Shown here piece by piece: positions 41,581 through 51,175 of a stretch of DNA of 64,000 nucleotides. This DNA is from Herbaspirillum chlorophenolicum (lineage in GTDB: Bacteria > Pseudomonadota > Gammaproteobacteria > Burkholderiales > Burkholderiaceae_D), in NCBI RefSeq assembly GCF_001189955.1, contig NZ_LFLT01000001.1, positions 1-64,000 on the forward strand. Direction: 5' to 3'. The position numbers and the translations under genes are program-made. The notes under the pieces are model-generated. The model was not told the origin of the DNA. It ran no database searches and saw only the letters and a list, made by a program, of their open reading frames with translations. Each line of letters begins with the position of its first letter. The first letter of the stretch is position 1.

Positions 41581-44084
41581 GTACGGTGTCAGAAGGTGGG
41601 CGGCTGTGCTTCCATTGCGGCCAGCCGGTGCCTGCCGGCGAATCGCTGCGTCTGGCCATCGGTGGCGTGCCACGTGAGCTGTGCTGTGTCGGCTGCCGGA
41701 GCGTGGCGCAACTGATCGTCGACAGCGGCTGCGAAGATTTCTACCTGCGGCGCAGCGCGCCATCGGCACGCGTCGATCCGGAGCAACTGCTGCCAGCCGA
41801 ACTGGCGCTGGCCGATTTGCCCGCCAATACCGGCGTTGCGAGTGACGGCGGGGCGGCCGAGCTGCTGCTGTCGGTGGACGGCCTGCGCTGCTCGGCCTGT
41901 GTCTGGCTGATCGAACGTTATCTGGCGCGCCTGCCCGGCGTGCTTGAGGCCGAGATGAACGTCGCCACCGGCCGCCTGCGCGTGCGACGCGACCCGTCTT
42001 TGTGTCCGGCGTCGTCGGTGCTGCGCGGCCTGCGCGGGCTCGGCTATACGGCCTATCCCTTCGACCCGCTGCGCCAGGGCGAGCAGGCACGGCGCGCCAC
42101 ACGGCGGCTGTTCCGCCAGATGTTCGTGGCCGGCATGTCGATGATGCAGGTGATGATGTATGCGGTGCCGGCCTACCTCAGCAGCGACGGCGTCGATGCC
42201 GACATGATGGCGCTGATGCGCTGGGCCAGCCTGTTCCTGACCATTCCTGCCGTGTTCTATTCGGCCCTGCCGTTCTTTTCCGGCGCCTGGGCCGGGCTGC
42301 GCGCACGCTCGCCCGGCATGGACCTGCCTGTGGCCATCGGCATCGCCGCCGCCTTCGCCGCCAGCACGGTCGCTACCTTCCGCGGCGAAGGCGAGGTCTG
42401 GTTCGACAGCGTCAGCATGTTCATCTTCCTGCTGCTGGCCAGCCGCTACCTTGAAGCGGCGGCGCGGCGCCGCTCGGCCGGCGCGCTGGAGCGCATGCAT
42501 CAGGCCTTCCCGGCGTCGGCGCTGCTGTTGGCAGACTATCCGCATAGCCGCGAGACCACACTGGTGCCGGCCGCGCAGCTCAACTCCGGCGATGTCATTC
42601 TGGCGCGCCCGGGCGACGCCATCGCCGCCGATGCGCAACTGATCGAAGGCGCGGCCGAACTGGACCTCTCGCTGCTGTCCGGCGAGAGCCGGCCGCAACG
42701 CCTGCAGGCTGGACAGGAGGCGCCGGGCGGCGCGGTCAATTTGCATCATCCACTGCTGCTGCGAGTCACCCGCGCCACGCAGGAAAGCACACTGGCGGCA
42801 ATTACCCGCCTGGCCGAGCAAGCCGGCGCCGGCAAGCCGGCCCTGGCGCAGTGGGCCGACATCGTGGCCTCGCGTTTCGTGCTGGCGCTGCTGATGCTGG
42901 CAGTGATGACTTTCCTCGCCTGGCATTTCATCGACCCGGCGCAGGCCTGGCCGACCGCCATTGCGGTGCTGGTGGTGTCCTGCCCGTGCGCCTTGTCGCT
43001 GGCCACGCCTTCTGCATTGGCTGCCGCCACCGATCGCCTGTTGCGCGAAGGGACGCTGGTGGTGCGCGGCAATGTGCTGGAAACCTTGCGCCGCGCCGAT
43101 ACCGTGGTGTTCGACAAGACCGGCACGCTGACGCAGGGGCGGCCGCATCTGATGCAATCGTTACGTACAGGCTTGCTGGATGAGGACCAGGCGCTGGCAA
43201 TTGCCGCGGCGATGGAAAGCGGCAGCCTGCATCCGCTGGCGCGGGCATTGAATGCGGAGGCTGAGCGGCGCGGGATTGCTGCCGCCCCCTGCGAGCATCT
43301 GCAGTCCTTCACCGGCGCCGGCATGCAATGCGAGATCGCCGGACGCCGCCATCGCATCGGTTCGCAAGCCTTTGTCGCCGAGTTGAGCGGAAACCTGCTG
43401 CCGCCGCGCCTGCTCGCCCCGGTCATGCCCGGCGCCGGCAGTGTTTATCTGGGCGACGGGCATGGCTGGCTGGCGCGTTTCGACCTGGCCGACAGCTTGC
43501 GTGCAGATGCCGCCGCCACCATCGCCGCCTTCCGCGCGCGGGGTTTGCGCACCGTCCTGCTGAGCGGCGACCAGGCTGACGTATGCGCCGAGATCGGCGC
43601 CAAGGCCGGTGTCGACCAGGTGATCGCACAATGCTCGCCGCAGCAGAAGCTCGACCACGTGAAAGCCCTGCAGGCGGGCGGAGCGGTGGTAGCCATCGTC
43701 GGCGACGGCATCAATGACGCCGCCATGCTGCGCGCGGCCGACGTCTCCTTCGCGATGGGGCGCGGCGCTGCGCTGGCACAGGCCAGCGCCGATGCGGTAG
43801 TGATGTCGGACCGGCTGCAGTCGGTGGCCGATTGCGCCGACATGGCCGCGCGCGCCATGCGCGTAGTGCGGCAAAACCTGGCGTGGGCTGCAGCCTACAA
43901 TTTCCTGGCGATTCCGGCGGCGGCGTTCGGCTGGCTGGATCCCTGGATGTCGGCGGTGGGAATGTCCTTGAGTTCGCTGCTGGTGGTGGGCAATGCCTTG
44001 CGCCTGAGCCGGGCGCGGCGTGTACCGGCCGGTTTGCCGGCGGAGCGCATCGCAGGGGCGCCGGCCTTCGAAGGAGGGCGTTGA
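41577..44084 (+). CDS. ccoI: Copper-translocating P1B-type ATPase CcoI/FixI
   Basis: The 835-residue pump supplies copper for the cbb3 oxidase. An N-terminal cysteine region (C11, C14, C36, C37, C40) is followed by a heavy-metal-associated domain with RCSACVW (C105, C108), eight helices with the transport motif CPC (469-471), the actuator LLSGES, phosphorylation site DKTGT (D513) and hinge GDGINDAAML. ATG 41577 overlaps the previous stop. The terminal cysteine-rich region resembles CcoI/FixI rather than general CopA. Followed by ccoS with a 1-nt overlap. Confidence 0.95.
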   Translation: MSTVSEGGRLCFHCGQPVPAGESLRLAIGGVPRELCCVGCRSVAQLIVDSGCEDFYLRRSAPSARVDPEQLLPAELALADLPANTGVASDGGAAELLLSVDGLRCSACVWLIERYLARLPGVLEAEMNVATGRLRVRRDPSLCPASSVLRGLRGLGYTAYPFDPLRQGEQARRATRRLFRQMFVAGMSMMQVMMYAVPAYLSSDGVDADMMALMRWASLFLTIPAVFYSALPFFSGAWAGLRARSPGMDLPVAIGIAAAFAASTVATFRGEGEVWFDSVSMFIFLLLASRYLEAAARRRSAGALERMHQAFPASALLLADYPHSRETTLVPAAQLNSGDVILARPGDAIAADAQLIEGAAELDLSLLSGESRPQRLQAGQEAPGGAVNLHHPLLLRVTRATQESTLAAITRLAEQAGAGKPALAQWADIVASRFVLALLMLAVMTFLAWHFIDPAQAWPTAIAVLVVSCPCALSLATPSALAAATDRLLREGTLVVRGNVLETLRRADTVVFDKTGTLTQGRPHLMQSLRTGLLDEDQALAIAAAMESGSLHPLARALNAEAERRGIAAAPCEHLQSFTGAGMQCEIAGRRHRIGSQAFVAELSGNLLPPRLLAPVMPGAGSVYLGDGHGWLARFDLADSLRADAAATIAAFRARGLRTVLLSGDQADVCAEIGAKAGVDQVIAQCSPQQKLDHVKALQAGGAVVAIVGDGINDAAMLRAADVSFAMGRGAALAQASADAVVMSDRLQSVADCADMAARAMRVVRQNLAWAAAYNFLAIPAAAFGWLDPWMSAVGMSLSSLLVVGNALRLSRARRVPAGLPAERIAGAPAFEGGR

Positions 44085-44257
44085 TGGAAGCGCTTTACCT
44101 GCTTATTCCACTGAGTACCTTGCTGGTGTTCCTGGCGATCTGGGTTTTCTTCCGGGCCAGCGATGGTGGGCAGTTCGACGACCTGGAAGGGCCGGCATTG
44201 AGGATCTTGCATGACGACGACAGGGCGGCCGTTTCCGATGACAAGACTGCGGGATAG
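44084..44257 (+). CDS. ccoS: Cbb3 oxidase assembly protein CcoS
   Basis: A 57-residue, single-span membrane protein (helix about 4-24) beginning MEALYLLIPLSTLLVFLAIWVFFRA, with the short FDDLEGPA motif after the helix that is typical of CcoS/FixS. CcoS is required for cofactor insertion into the oxidase. TGATG overlap with ccoI and an AAGGAGG ribosome site inside the ccoI end indicate tight coupling. Confidence 0.93.
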   Translation: MEALYLLIPLSTLLVFLAIWVFFRASDGGQFDDLEGPALRILHDDDRAAVSDDKTAG

Positions 44258-44348
44258 CCGGTTCTTGTTTCCATTGCTCTCGGAATAGGCCTCGTCCGGG
44301 CCGAGCCATCGCCTATTCCGTACCATTTTCTTCCCGCTTCTCCCCATT

Positions 44349-44362
44349 TTGATACACGTCAA
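44349..44362 (+). promoter_or_regulatory. FNR box of the ccoNOQP operon
   Basis: TTGATACACGTCAA matches the FNR consensus at 9 of 10 defined positions. A TAAGCT -10-like element lies about 22 nt downstream, giving class II geometry for a start near 44397. Induction at low oxygen is predicted. Confidence 0.83.
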
Positions 44363-44428
44363 TACCGCACCGGGACACGCCCCGTAAGCTGGTGCCGGAC
44401 AAGTACTCAACAGAGCGGGGAGAGTTTC

Positions 44429-45856
44429 GTGAGCAAAGAAAATAGCTACAACTACAAGGTGGTTCGCCAGTTTTCGGTGGCGACCATCCTGTGGGGCGTA
44501 GTCGGGATGCTGGTGGGGGTGGTCATCGCCGCCCAACTGGCGTGGCCTGAACTGAACATGGGGATTCCCTGGCTGAGCTTCGGCCGGCTGCGGCCCTTGC
44601 ATACCAATGCGGTGATCTTCGCCTTCGGCGGCAGCGCGCTGATGGCGACTTCCTACTATGTCGTGCAGCGCACCTGCCAGGTACGGCTGTTTTCCGACTT
44701 CCTGGCCGCCTTCACTTTCTGGGGCTGGCAGGTCGTGATCGTGGCCGCGGCCATCACCTTGCCGATGGGGCTGACCCGCGGCAAGGAATACGCCGAGCTG
44801 GAGTGGCCCATCACCATCCTGATCGCGGTGGTGTGGGTGGCCTACGCGGTGGTGTTTTTCGGCACCATCGTCAAGCGCCGCGTGCAGCACATTTATGTGG
44901 CCAACTGGTTCTACGGCGCTTTCATCATCGCCGTGGCCATCCTGCACATCGTCAACGGTATCAGCATGCCGGCCACGCTGACCAAGTCCTACTCGGCCTA
45001 CAGCGGCGCGCAGGACGCGATGATCCAGTGGTGGTACGGCCATAACGCGGTGGGCTTTTTCCTGACGGCGGGCTTCCTGGGGATGATGTACTACTTCATC
45101 CCCAAGCAGGTCAATAAACCGGTGTATTCCTATCGCCTGTCGATCGTGCACTTCTGGGCGCTGATCTTCACCTACATGTGGGCCGGTCCGCACCATCTTC
45201 ACTACACCGCGCTGCCGGACTGGACCCAGTCGCTGGGCATGGTGTTCTCGCTGATCCTGCTGGCGCCGTCCTGGGGCGGCATGATCAACGGCATGATGAC
45301 GCTGTCGGGCGCCTGGCACCAGTTGCGCACCGATCCCATCCTCAAGTTCCTGGTGGTGTCGCTGTCCTTCTACGGCATGGCCACCTTCGAAGGCCCGATG
45401 ATGGCCATCAAGACCGTCAACGCGCTGTCGCACTACACCGACTGGACCATCGGCCACGTCCATTCCGGCGCGCTAGGCTGGGTCGGCTTCATCACCATGG
45501 GGTCGATGTATTACCTGATCCCCCGGCTGTCCGGCAAGACCGAGATGTGGAGCCGCGACCTGATCGAAATCCATTTCTGGGTCGCCACCATCGGCATCGT
45601 GCTGTACATCGCCGCCATGTGGATCGCCGGCGTGATGCAGGGCCTCATGTGGCGCGCGGTCAACAGCGACGGCACGCTGACCTACTCCTTCGTCGAAAGC
45701 GTCAAGGCCACTTATCCGTATTACGTGATCCGCCTCATCGGCGGCCTGATGTACCTGTCCGGCATGCTGGTCATGGCCTACAACACGGTGCGCACCATGC
45801 GGGGCACCAAGCTGGCGCACGCGCCGATTCCTGCCGTGGCCAACACCGCGCACTGA
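44429..45856 (+). CDS. ccoN: Cytochrome c oxidase cbb3-type subunit I
   Basis: The 475-residue catalytic subunit of the cbb3 oxidase has 12 helices and binds haem b, haem b3 and CuB. Histidine motifs are visible: [11 protein letters not shown] (H58), [18 protein letters not shown] and [11 protein letters not shown]. It reduces oxygen at the inner membrane with high affinity. GTG 44429 is the start, with GGGGAGA before it. First gene of ccoNOQP, 66 nt after the FNR box. Confidence 0.97.
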   Translation: MSKENSYNYKVVRQFSVATILWGVVGMLVGVVIAAQLAWPELNMGIPWLSFGRLRPLHTNAVIFAFGGSALMATSYYVVQRTCQVRLFSDFLAAFTFWGWQVVIVAAAITLPMGLTRGKEYAELEWPITILIAVVWVAYAVVFFGTIVKRRVQHIYVANWFYGAFIIAVAILHIVNGISMPATLTKSYSAYSGAQDAMIQWWYGHNAVGFFLTAGFLGMMYYFIPKQVNKPVYSYRLSIVHFWALIFTYMWAGPHHLHYTALPDWTQSLGMVFSLILLAPSWGGMINGMMTLSGAWHQLRTDPILKFLVVSLSFYGMATFEGPMMAIKTVNALSHYTDWTIGHVHSGALGWVGFITMGSMYYLIPRLSGKTEMWSRDLIEIHFWVATIGIVLYIAAMWIAGVMQGLMWRAVNSDGTLTYSFVESVKATYPYYVIRLIGGLMYLSGMLVMAYNTVRTMRGTKLAHAPIPAVANTAH

Positions 45857-45868
45857 TTGGGGGAAAGA

Positions 45869-46483
45869 ATGAAGTTTTCGCATGAATGGATCGAAAAGAA
45901 TCCCTGGCTGCTGATCGGGCTGGTGGTGCTGGTGGTGAGCATCGGCGGCCTGGCCGAGATCGTGCCGCTGTTCTTCCAGAAGTCGACCACCGAGCCGATC
46001 GCCGGCTTGAAGCCTTATTCGGCGCTGCGCCTGGCCGGACGCGACATCTACATCCGCGAGGGCTGCTACAACTGCCATTCGCAGATGATCCGTCCGCTGC
46101 GCGCCGAGACCGAGCGCTACGGCCATTACTCGGTGGCCGGCGAGTCGGTCTATGACCGCCCGTTCCAGTGGGGCTCCAAGCGCACCGGCCCTGATCTCGC
46201 CCGCGTGGGCGGCCGCTACAGCGACGAATGGCATCGCGCCCACCTGCACAACCCGCGCGACATGGTGCCGGAGTCCAACATGCCGGCCTACCCGTGGCTG
46301 GAGCAGGCCCGATTGGACAACTACGACATCGTCTCGCGCATGCGCGCACTGAAGCGCCTGGGCGACCCCTATACCGAAGCAGAGATCAAGGACGCCCCGG
46401 CCGCATTGGCCGGCAAGACCGAGCAGGACGCGCTGATCGCTTACCTGCAGGAACTGGGCATACAGATCAAGGCGGAGAGATAA
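45869..46483 (+). CDS. ccoO: Cbb3-type oxidase subunit II (monohaem cytochrome c)
   Basis: A 204-residue subunit with an N-terminal membrane anchor (about 14-34) and one haem c motif CYNCH (66-70) followed by [18 protein letters not shown]; the axial methionine is likely in [10 protein letters not shown]. It transfers electrons between CcoP and CcoN. Start 45869 has GGGGGAAAGA upstream. Lies 12 nt after ccoN. Confidence 0.97.
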   Translation: MKFSHEWIEKNPWLLIGLVVLVVSIGGLAEIVPLFFQKSTTEPIAGLKPYSALRLAGRDIYIREGCYNCHSQMIRPLRAETERYGHYSVAGESVYDRPFQWGSKRTGPDLARVGGRYSDEWHRAHLHNPRDMVPESNMPAYPWLEQARLDNYDIVSRMRALKRLGDPYTEAEIKDAPAALAGKTEQDALIAYLQELGIQIKAER

Positions 46484-46487
46484 GAGC

Positions 46488-46685
46488 ATGAACATCGATT
46501 TCCTGACCGACGCGCGCAGCCTCATCACGCTGGCCAGCTTTGTCACCTTCGCCGGCATCATCTGGTGGGCCTACGTCAGCCACAAGCCAGCCGATTTCAA
46601 CCAGGCCGCCATGCTGCCTTTCGCCGATGGCGACATCGGCCAGCCGGCCGCCGCCGAGCAGGACGGGGAGGCGCGCCATGGCTGA
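46488..46685 (+). CDS. ccoQ: Cbb3-type oxidase subunit CcoQ
   Basis: A 65-residue single-span protein (helix about 11-31, LITLASFVTFAGIIWWAYVSHK) followed by a short cytoplasmic tail containing LPFADG. CcoQ stabilises the CcoP-CcoNO association. It starts 4 nt after ccoO and its 3' end overlaps ccoP by 8 nt. Confidence 0.9.
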   Translation: MNIDFLTDARSLITLASFVTFAGIIWWAYVSHKPADFNQAAMLPFADGDIGQPAAAEQDGEARHG

Positions 46686-47610
46686 TTTCACCAGCGGTTT
46701 CTGGAACATCTGGATCATCGTGCTCACCGTGCTGGGCATCATCGGCTGCGCCTTGCTGCTGTGGCAGCAATCGACCTGGAAGGTCAAGAAGGGCGAGCAG
46801 CCTGTCGCCGGTTCCACCACCGGCCACGTCTGGGACGAAGACCTGACCGAGCTGAACAACCCGCTGCCGCGCTGGTGGATGTGGCTGTTCTATCTGACCA
46901 TCATCTTCTCGGTCGGCTACCTGGTGGTGTATCCGGGCCTGGGCAACTTCGCCGGTACGCTGGGATGGCAATCGACCTCCGAGCACGATGGCGACGTGCG
47001 TGCGGCCAATGCCAGGTACGGTCCGCTGTTCGACCACTACATGAAGCAGGACCTGAAGCTGGTCGCCGCCGACCCGCAGGCGCGCGCCATCGGCGAGCGG
47101 TTGTTCCTGACTTATTGCGCGCAGTGCCACGGCTCCGACGCGCGCGGCAACAAGGGCTTTCCCAACCTGACCGACGATGACTGGCTGCACGGCGGCGCGC
47201 CCGAAACCATCAAGGAAACCATCATGAAGGGCCGCCACGGCGTGATGCCTCCGATGGGCGCCGCGCTGGGTTCGGACAAGGATGTCGATAACGTCGCCAA
47301 CTATGTGCTGAGCCTGTCGGATTCGACCCATGATCCGATCAAGGCCGAACTCGGCAAGTCCAAGTTCGGCGCCTGCATGGCTTGCCACGGCGCCGGCGGC
47401 AAGGGCAACCAGATGCTGGGCGCGCCCAACCTGTCCGACAAGATCTGGCTCTATGGCGGCAGCATCGACACCATCAAGGAAACCATCACCAAGGGGCGCG
47501 ACAACACCATGCCGGCCTTCGGCGAATTCCTCGGCGAGCCCAAGGTGCATGTGCTGGCGGCTTATGTGTGGAGCCTGTCGAACCGGCCGAGCAACGCAGG
47601 GGCGAAGTAA
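46678..47610 (+). CDS. ccoP: Cbb3-type oxidase subunit III (dihaem cytochrome c)
   Basis: The 310-residue subunit has two N-terminal helices (about 9-29 and 66-87) and two haem c motifs, CAQCH (147-151) and CMACH (233-237), with axial Met regions HGVMPPMGAAL and NTMPAFGEF. WKVKKGEQPVAGSTTGHVWDEDLTELNNPLPRWW between the helices is diagnostic for CcoP. It accepts electrons from soluble cytochrome c. Confidence 0.97.
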   Translation: MADFTSGFWNIWIIVLTVLGIIGCALLLWQQSTWKVKKGEQPVAGSTTGHVWDEDLTELNNPLPRWWMWLFYLTIIFSVGYLVVYPGLGNFAGTLGWQSTSEHDGDVRAANARYGPLFDHYMKQDLKLVAADPQARAIGERLFLTYCAQCHGSDARGNKGFPNLTDDDWLHGGAPETIKETIMKGRHGVMPPMGAALGSDKDVDNVANYVLSLSDSTHDPIKAELGKSKFGACMACHGAGGKGNQMLGAPNLSDKIWLYGGSIDTIKETITKGRDNTMPAFGEFLGEPKVHVLAAYVWSLSNRPSNAGAK

Positions 47611-47664
47611 CGCCATGGTGTCGTCCCTGCTGTTGCAGGGACGACGGTATTTTGAAGGCAAGAA

Positions 47665-49098
47665 ATGATCTCCAAGCAAGCAAAGGGCGGTGAACCTCCT
47701 CCCGGCAAGGAACAAGAACAATTCGCCGTCATCCGCATGTACCAGGCGCGCGAGCAGATCTACCCGCGCGAGATCAAGGGACGTTTCGCCAGCCTGCGCT
47801 GGCTGTGCGTCTTTCTGACGCAACTGGTGTTCTACGGCTTGCCTTGGGTGAACTGGAACGGCCGCCAGGCCGTGCTGTTCGACCTGGTGACGCGCAAGTT
47901 CTACCTGTTCGGCCTGGTGCTGTGGCCGCAGGATTTCATCTGGCTGGCGGCGCTCCTGATCATCTGCGCCTTCGGCCTGTTCCTGTTTACTGCAGTGGCG
48001 GGGCGCGTGTGGTGCGGTTACGCCTGCCCGCAGACGGTCTATACAGAAATCTTCATGTGGATAGAGCGCCGCATCGAAGGCACGCGCAGCGCCCGCATGC
48101 GCCTGGACCGCCAGCCATGGTCGTTTGAAAAGCTGTGGCGCAAGTCGGCCAAGCATCTGGCCTGGGGCGCGGTGGCGCTGTGGACCGGCGTCAGCTTCGT
48201 CGGCTATTTCTCCCCCATGCGCGCACTGCTGCCCGAGCTGGCGGCCTTTGCCTTCGGCCCCTGGGAAATCTTCTGGATCCTGTTCTACGGCTTCGCCACC
48301 TACGGCAATGCGGGCTGGATGCGCGAGCAGGTGTGCAAGTACATGTGCCCCTATGCGCGTTTCCAGAGCGCCATGTTCGACCGCGACTCGCTCATCGTCA
48401 CCTATGACGCGCAGCGCGGCGAGCCGCGCATGCCGCAAGCCAGGGCAACCGGGAAGGACGGGGCGGGCGATTGCATCGATTGCACGATGTGCGTGCAGGT
48501 ATGCCCGACAGGCATTGATATCCGCCAGGGCTTGCAATACATGTGCATCGGCTGCGCGGCCTGCGTCGATGCCTGCGACAGCGTGATGGACAAGATCAAG
48601 CGTCCGCACGGGCTGATCCGTTATTCGACCGAGAATGCGATAGAGCAAGGCTTGCCGGCATCGGCGATCAGGCGCCGGCTGCTGCGTCCGCGCATCCTTA
48701 TCTACAGCGCCATCCTGGCGGCGGTAGTGGCGCTGTTCTCCGCATCGCTGTGGGTACGCATGCCGGTGAAGCTGGATGTCATCCGCGATCGCGGCTCGAT
48801 GGGGCGCGAAGTGGAAGAGGGCATCATCGAGAACGTATACCGGCTGCAAGTCATCAACACCGATGAGCGCAGCCACCGCTACCGCATCACCGTCGGCGGC
48901 ATTGCCGGGTTGACGGTGGCGCCGTCCGACGTGATCGAGGTTGCGGCCACCCAGACCCTGTCGGTGCCGGTGCGTGTGCGTGCGCCGCACGGAGCCGGCG
49001 AGAGAGGTTCCAACAAGATCCACTTTGAACTACAGGCTGAAGACAATCAGGCGCTGCATGTGAGCGAGAAGGCCGTCTTCATCGTGCCGCGCCGCTGA
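47665..49098 (+). CDS. ccoG: Cbb3 assembly polyferredoxin CcoG
   Basis: The 477-residue membrane protein has several N-terminal helices (about 45-65, 85-115, 165-185, 200-220), the WCGYACPQTVYTE motif, and two [4Fe-4S] ferredoxin motifs (CIDCTMCVQVCPTGID and CIGCAACVDACD), followed by a helix and a periplasmic C-terminal Ig-like domain. CcoG/RdxA is reported as a cupric reductase that feeds the oxidase copper pathway. 54 nt after ccoP. Confidence 0.95.
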   Translation: MISKQAKGGEPPPGKEQEQFAVIRMYQAREQIYPREIKGRFASLRWLCVFLTQLVFYGLPWVNWNGRQAVLFDLVTRKFYLFGLVLWPQDFIWLAALLIICAFGLFLFTAVAGRVWCGYACPQTVYTEIFMWIERRIEGTRSARMRLDRQPWSFEKLWRKSAKHLAWGAVALWTGVSFVGYFSPMRALLPELAAFAFGPWEIFWILFYGFATYGNAGWMREQVCKYMCPYARFQSAMFDRDSLIVTYDAQRGEPRMPQARATGKDGAGDCIDCTMCVQVCPTGIDIRQGLQYMCIGCAACVDACDSVMDKIKRPHGLIRYSTENAIEQGLPASAIRRRLLRPRILIYSAILAAVVALFSASLWVRMPVKLDVIRDRGSMGREVEEGIIENVYRLQVINTDERSHRYRITVGGIAGLTVAPSDVIEVAATQTLSVPVRVRAPHGAGERGSNKIHFELQAEDNQALHVSEKAVFIVPRR

Positions 49099-49124
49099 CC
49101 ATTTTCGTGAAGGAAAAACCGACC

Positions 49125-49673
49125 ATGCATCCGAACGTCCAGACCCTGTCCGCCGCTTCCATTCCCTGGTATCGCCACCGCTGGCCCTGGCTATTGATGG
49201 CGGGCCCGGCCGTGGTGGTGGTGGCCGGCCTGTTCACCGTCTGGCTGGCGGTCGTGCGCGGCGACGCGCTAGTGGCCGACGATTATTACAAGCAGGGCAA
49301 GGCCATCAACCAGGACTTGCGGCGCGACCATGAGGCCTTGCGCCTGGGCGCGGATATCCGCCTGGCCTATGACCCGGCGGCCGGCATGTTGCGCGGCCGC
49401 TTGCGCATGACGGAAAAGCCGGCGGCGGGTGAGGCGGGTAGCGTGCTCTTTCTGAGCCTGGTGCATCCGACCCAGCCGGCCCGCGACCGTGCGCTGGTCG
49501 CCCGGCCCGCCGTCGACGGCAGTTTCGCCGTGCCGCTGGACGAACTGGAGCCGGCACGCTGGCGCCTGGTGGCCGAAGACGGCAGCCGCGCCTGGCGCTT
49601 GCATGGCAACTGGGCCTGGCCGCAGCAACGTGAAATGGCGATGAGTGCGCAGGCTTACGCGCCGGCGGAATAA
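49125..49673 (+). CDS. ccoH: Cbb3 oxidase assembly protein CcoH/FixH
   Basis: A 182-residue protein with one N-terminal helix (about 24-45, WPWLLMAGPAVVVVAGLFTVWLAV) and the FixH signature DDYYKQGKAINQDL, then a periplasmic beta domain with LFLSLVHPTQPARDRAL and WRLHGNWAWP. It assists oxidase assembly with the copper ATPase. Start 49125 is preferred (AAGGA 9 nt before) over the GTG at 49107. Confidence 0.93.
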   Translation: MHPNVQTLSAASIPWYRHRWPWLLMAGPAVVVVAGLFTVWLAVVRGDALVADDYYKQGKAINQDLRRDHEALRLGADIRLAYDPAAGMLRGRLRMTEKPAAGEAGSVLFLSLVHPTQPARDRALVARPAVDGSFAVPLDELEPARWRLVAEDGSRAWRLHGNWAWPQQREMAMSAQAYAPAE

Positions 49674-49770
49674 ACGGTAATGCATTACAGGCGTTAAGTA
49701 CGGCAAGCCGGCGGCAAGACCGGAACGTGTCCCAACCGCGGGCGCAGACAACAATGCAAAGGAGAAGGCA

Positions 49771-50025
49771 ATGCGCAGGAATCTACGCAATTACGCCATC
49801 GTCGGCTGGATGGCGTTTCTCATGGCCATCGCAGCGGAGGGGCTGTTCTTTTCCATGTTCGATCCGACCGGCCTGGCGCTGGCCGCGGGCCACCGCGAGT
49901 GGGATGCGCTGGGCGCCTACACGATAGGATTCTTTTGTTTCTGGGGAAGTTTCGCCGCGTCCGGCCTGCTGGCCGTGCGGCTGACGCAAGCCGCTCCAAA
50001 GGAGCGGCCACGTCATCCGGCGTAA
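49771..50025 (+). CDS. Small two-helix membrane protein following ccoH
   Basis: An 84-residue inner-membrane protein with two helices (about 8-30, VGWMAFLMAIAAEGLFFSMF; about 48-68, AYTIGFFCFWGSFAASGLLAV). A strong AAAGGAGAAGG ribosome site precedes ATG 49771, so it is very likely expressed. Its place at the end of the cbb3 cluster and next to fnr suggests a link to oxidase assembly or stability; no family was recognised. A perfect GCCGCTCC-AAA-GGAGCGGC hairpin covers its last codons. Confidence 0.8.
   Translation: MRRNLRNYAIVGWMAFLMAIAAEGLFFSMFDPTGLALAAGHREWDALGAYTIGFFCFWGSFAASGLLAVRLTQAAPKERPRHPA
49990..50008. terminator. Hairpin at the convergent end of the cbb3 cluster and fnr
   Basis: GCCGCTCC / GGAGCGGC with a 3-nt loop lies inside the 3' end of the small membrane-protein gene, 26 nt from the fnr stop. 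There is no T-run, so termination is uncertain. Confidence 0.45.
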
Positions 50026-50034
50026 GGGATGCGA

Positions 50035-50880
50035 TCAGGTCGTCGCGCGTGCGCCTGGCGGTACGCAGGCGTCCACGCCGGCAGCCAGCTTCTTCAGTGC
50101 CGCGAGGTCCACCACTTCCACATCGCGCTGCTCCACCGCCAATAATCCCTGCTTGCGGAATTTGGAGATCAGGCGGCTGATGCTTTCGATGGTCAGGCCC
50201 AGGTAGTTGCCCACATCCTGGCGCGTCATGCGCAATTGGAAGCGGGTCGATGAATAGCCGCGCGCCGCGTAGCGCGAAGACAAATTGACCAGGAAGGCCG
50301 CGAAGCGCTGTTCGGCGCGCATGTTCCCCAGCAGCATGATGACGTTCTGCTCGCTGGTGATTTCATGGCTCATGATGCGGTGGAAATGGCGCAGCAGGTG
50401 CGGGATCTGGCCGAACAATTGTTCCAGGCGCGCAAACGGGATCTCGCACACTTCGCTGTCTTGCAGGGCCACGGCGTCGCACTGGTGGCGTTCGGTGCTG
50501 ATGGCATCCATGCCCAGCAGTTCGCCGGGCATCTGGAAGCCGGTGATCTGGCGGTCGCCGTCGAGGTTTTCCTGGTAGGTCTTGAAGTGGCCCACGCGTA
50601 CTGCGTACAGCGCCGTGAAGCGGTCGCCGATGCGGTACAGGAAATCGTCGCGCGCCACCTTGCGGCGGCCGATGATCTTGTCCAAGCGCTTCATGTCGGA
50701 CTCGTCCAGGCCCATCGGCAAGCACAACTGGTGCATGCCGCAGGCGGTGCAGCTGCGCAGGGACGAACTGCTGGCGGCTTCGCGCGCAGCGGTCAGGGTC
50801 GACACCTGATGCAGCGGAGCGGCAGCGTTGGCAACGGCAGGAGATGCGGCGTTCAGGGCGGAGTGGCAAGACTGGTTCAT
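50035..50880 (-). CDS. fnr: Oxygen-sensing transcriptional regulator FNR
   Basis: The 281-residue CRP/FNR-family regulator carries the full iron-sulfur set: C44, C47 and C53 (SCTACGMHQLC) plus a central C134 (ERHQCDAV), so it should bind a [4Fe-4S] cluster and sense oxygen directly. The C-terminal HTH contains ESISRLISKF, the E-xx-SR recognition pattern for TTGAT half-sites. Start 50880 (MNQSCHSALN) has GGGA before it; the longer frame is excluded. Its own promoter holds an FNR box, and neighbours hemN, ccoN and ompW carry boxes too. Confidence 0.95.
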   Translation of the reverse strand: MNQSCHSALNAASPAVANAAAPLHQVSTLTAAREAASSSSLRSCTACGMHQLCLPMGLDESDMKRLDKIIGRRKVARDDFLYRIGDRFTALYAVRVGHFKTYQENLDGDRQITGFQMPGELLGMDAISTERHQCDAVALQDSEVCEIPFARLEQLFGQIPHLLRHFHRIMSHEITSEQNVIMLLGNMRAEQRFAAFLVNLSSRYAARGYSSTRFQLRMTRQDVGNYLGLTIESISRLISKFRKQGLLAVEQRDVEVVDLAALKKLAAGVDACVPPGARATT

Positions 50881-50979
50881 ACGATGTTCCCGGCGGCATG
50901 TTGCGATCTTTGATGGTCCCCATTTTAAGTCTGCAGGACAGGCGCGAAGCGGTGCTATTGCGGAATCAGACGGCATTTC

Positions 50980-50993
50980 TTGCTCCAGATCAA
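50980..50993 (-). promoter_or_regulatory. FNR box upstream of fnr
   Basis: TTGCTCCAGATCAA matches the FNR consensus at 9 of 10 positions, 100 nt upstream of the fnr start, suggesting autoregulation. The remaining 295-nt gap to the desaturase gene shows no gene. Confidence 0.7.
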
Positions 50994-51175
50994 ACAAGCG
51001 GCAAGTAATCGGGAGAAGTTATCGGCCAGGTGGGCAAGTGCGGGGGGCACAATAAAAAGAAGAGGGAGGGGCGGTCTTGATGGGGGGATTGGGCGGTATC
51101 GCGGGGTTACCGGGGATCCGCGACTGCCCTTCCATGCGACCGTCTTGTTGTTGAAAGTTAAACTGCAGGCATTGC

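Noticed and set aside
41589-43157. Long open frame antisense to ccoI
   Set aside because: Product is His/Gln/Arg-rich with no fold signature, while ccoI carries CPC, DKTGT and GDGIND motifs.
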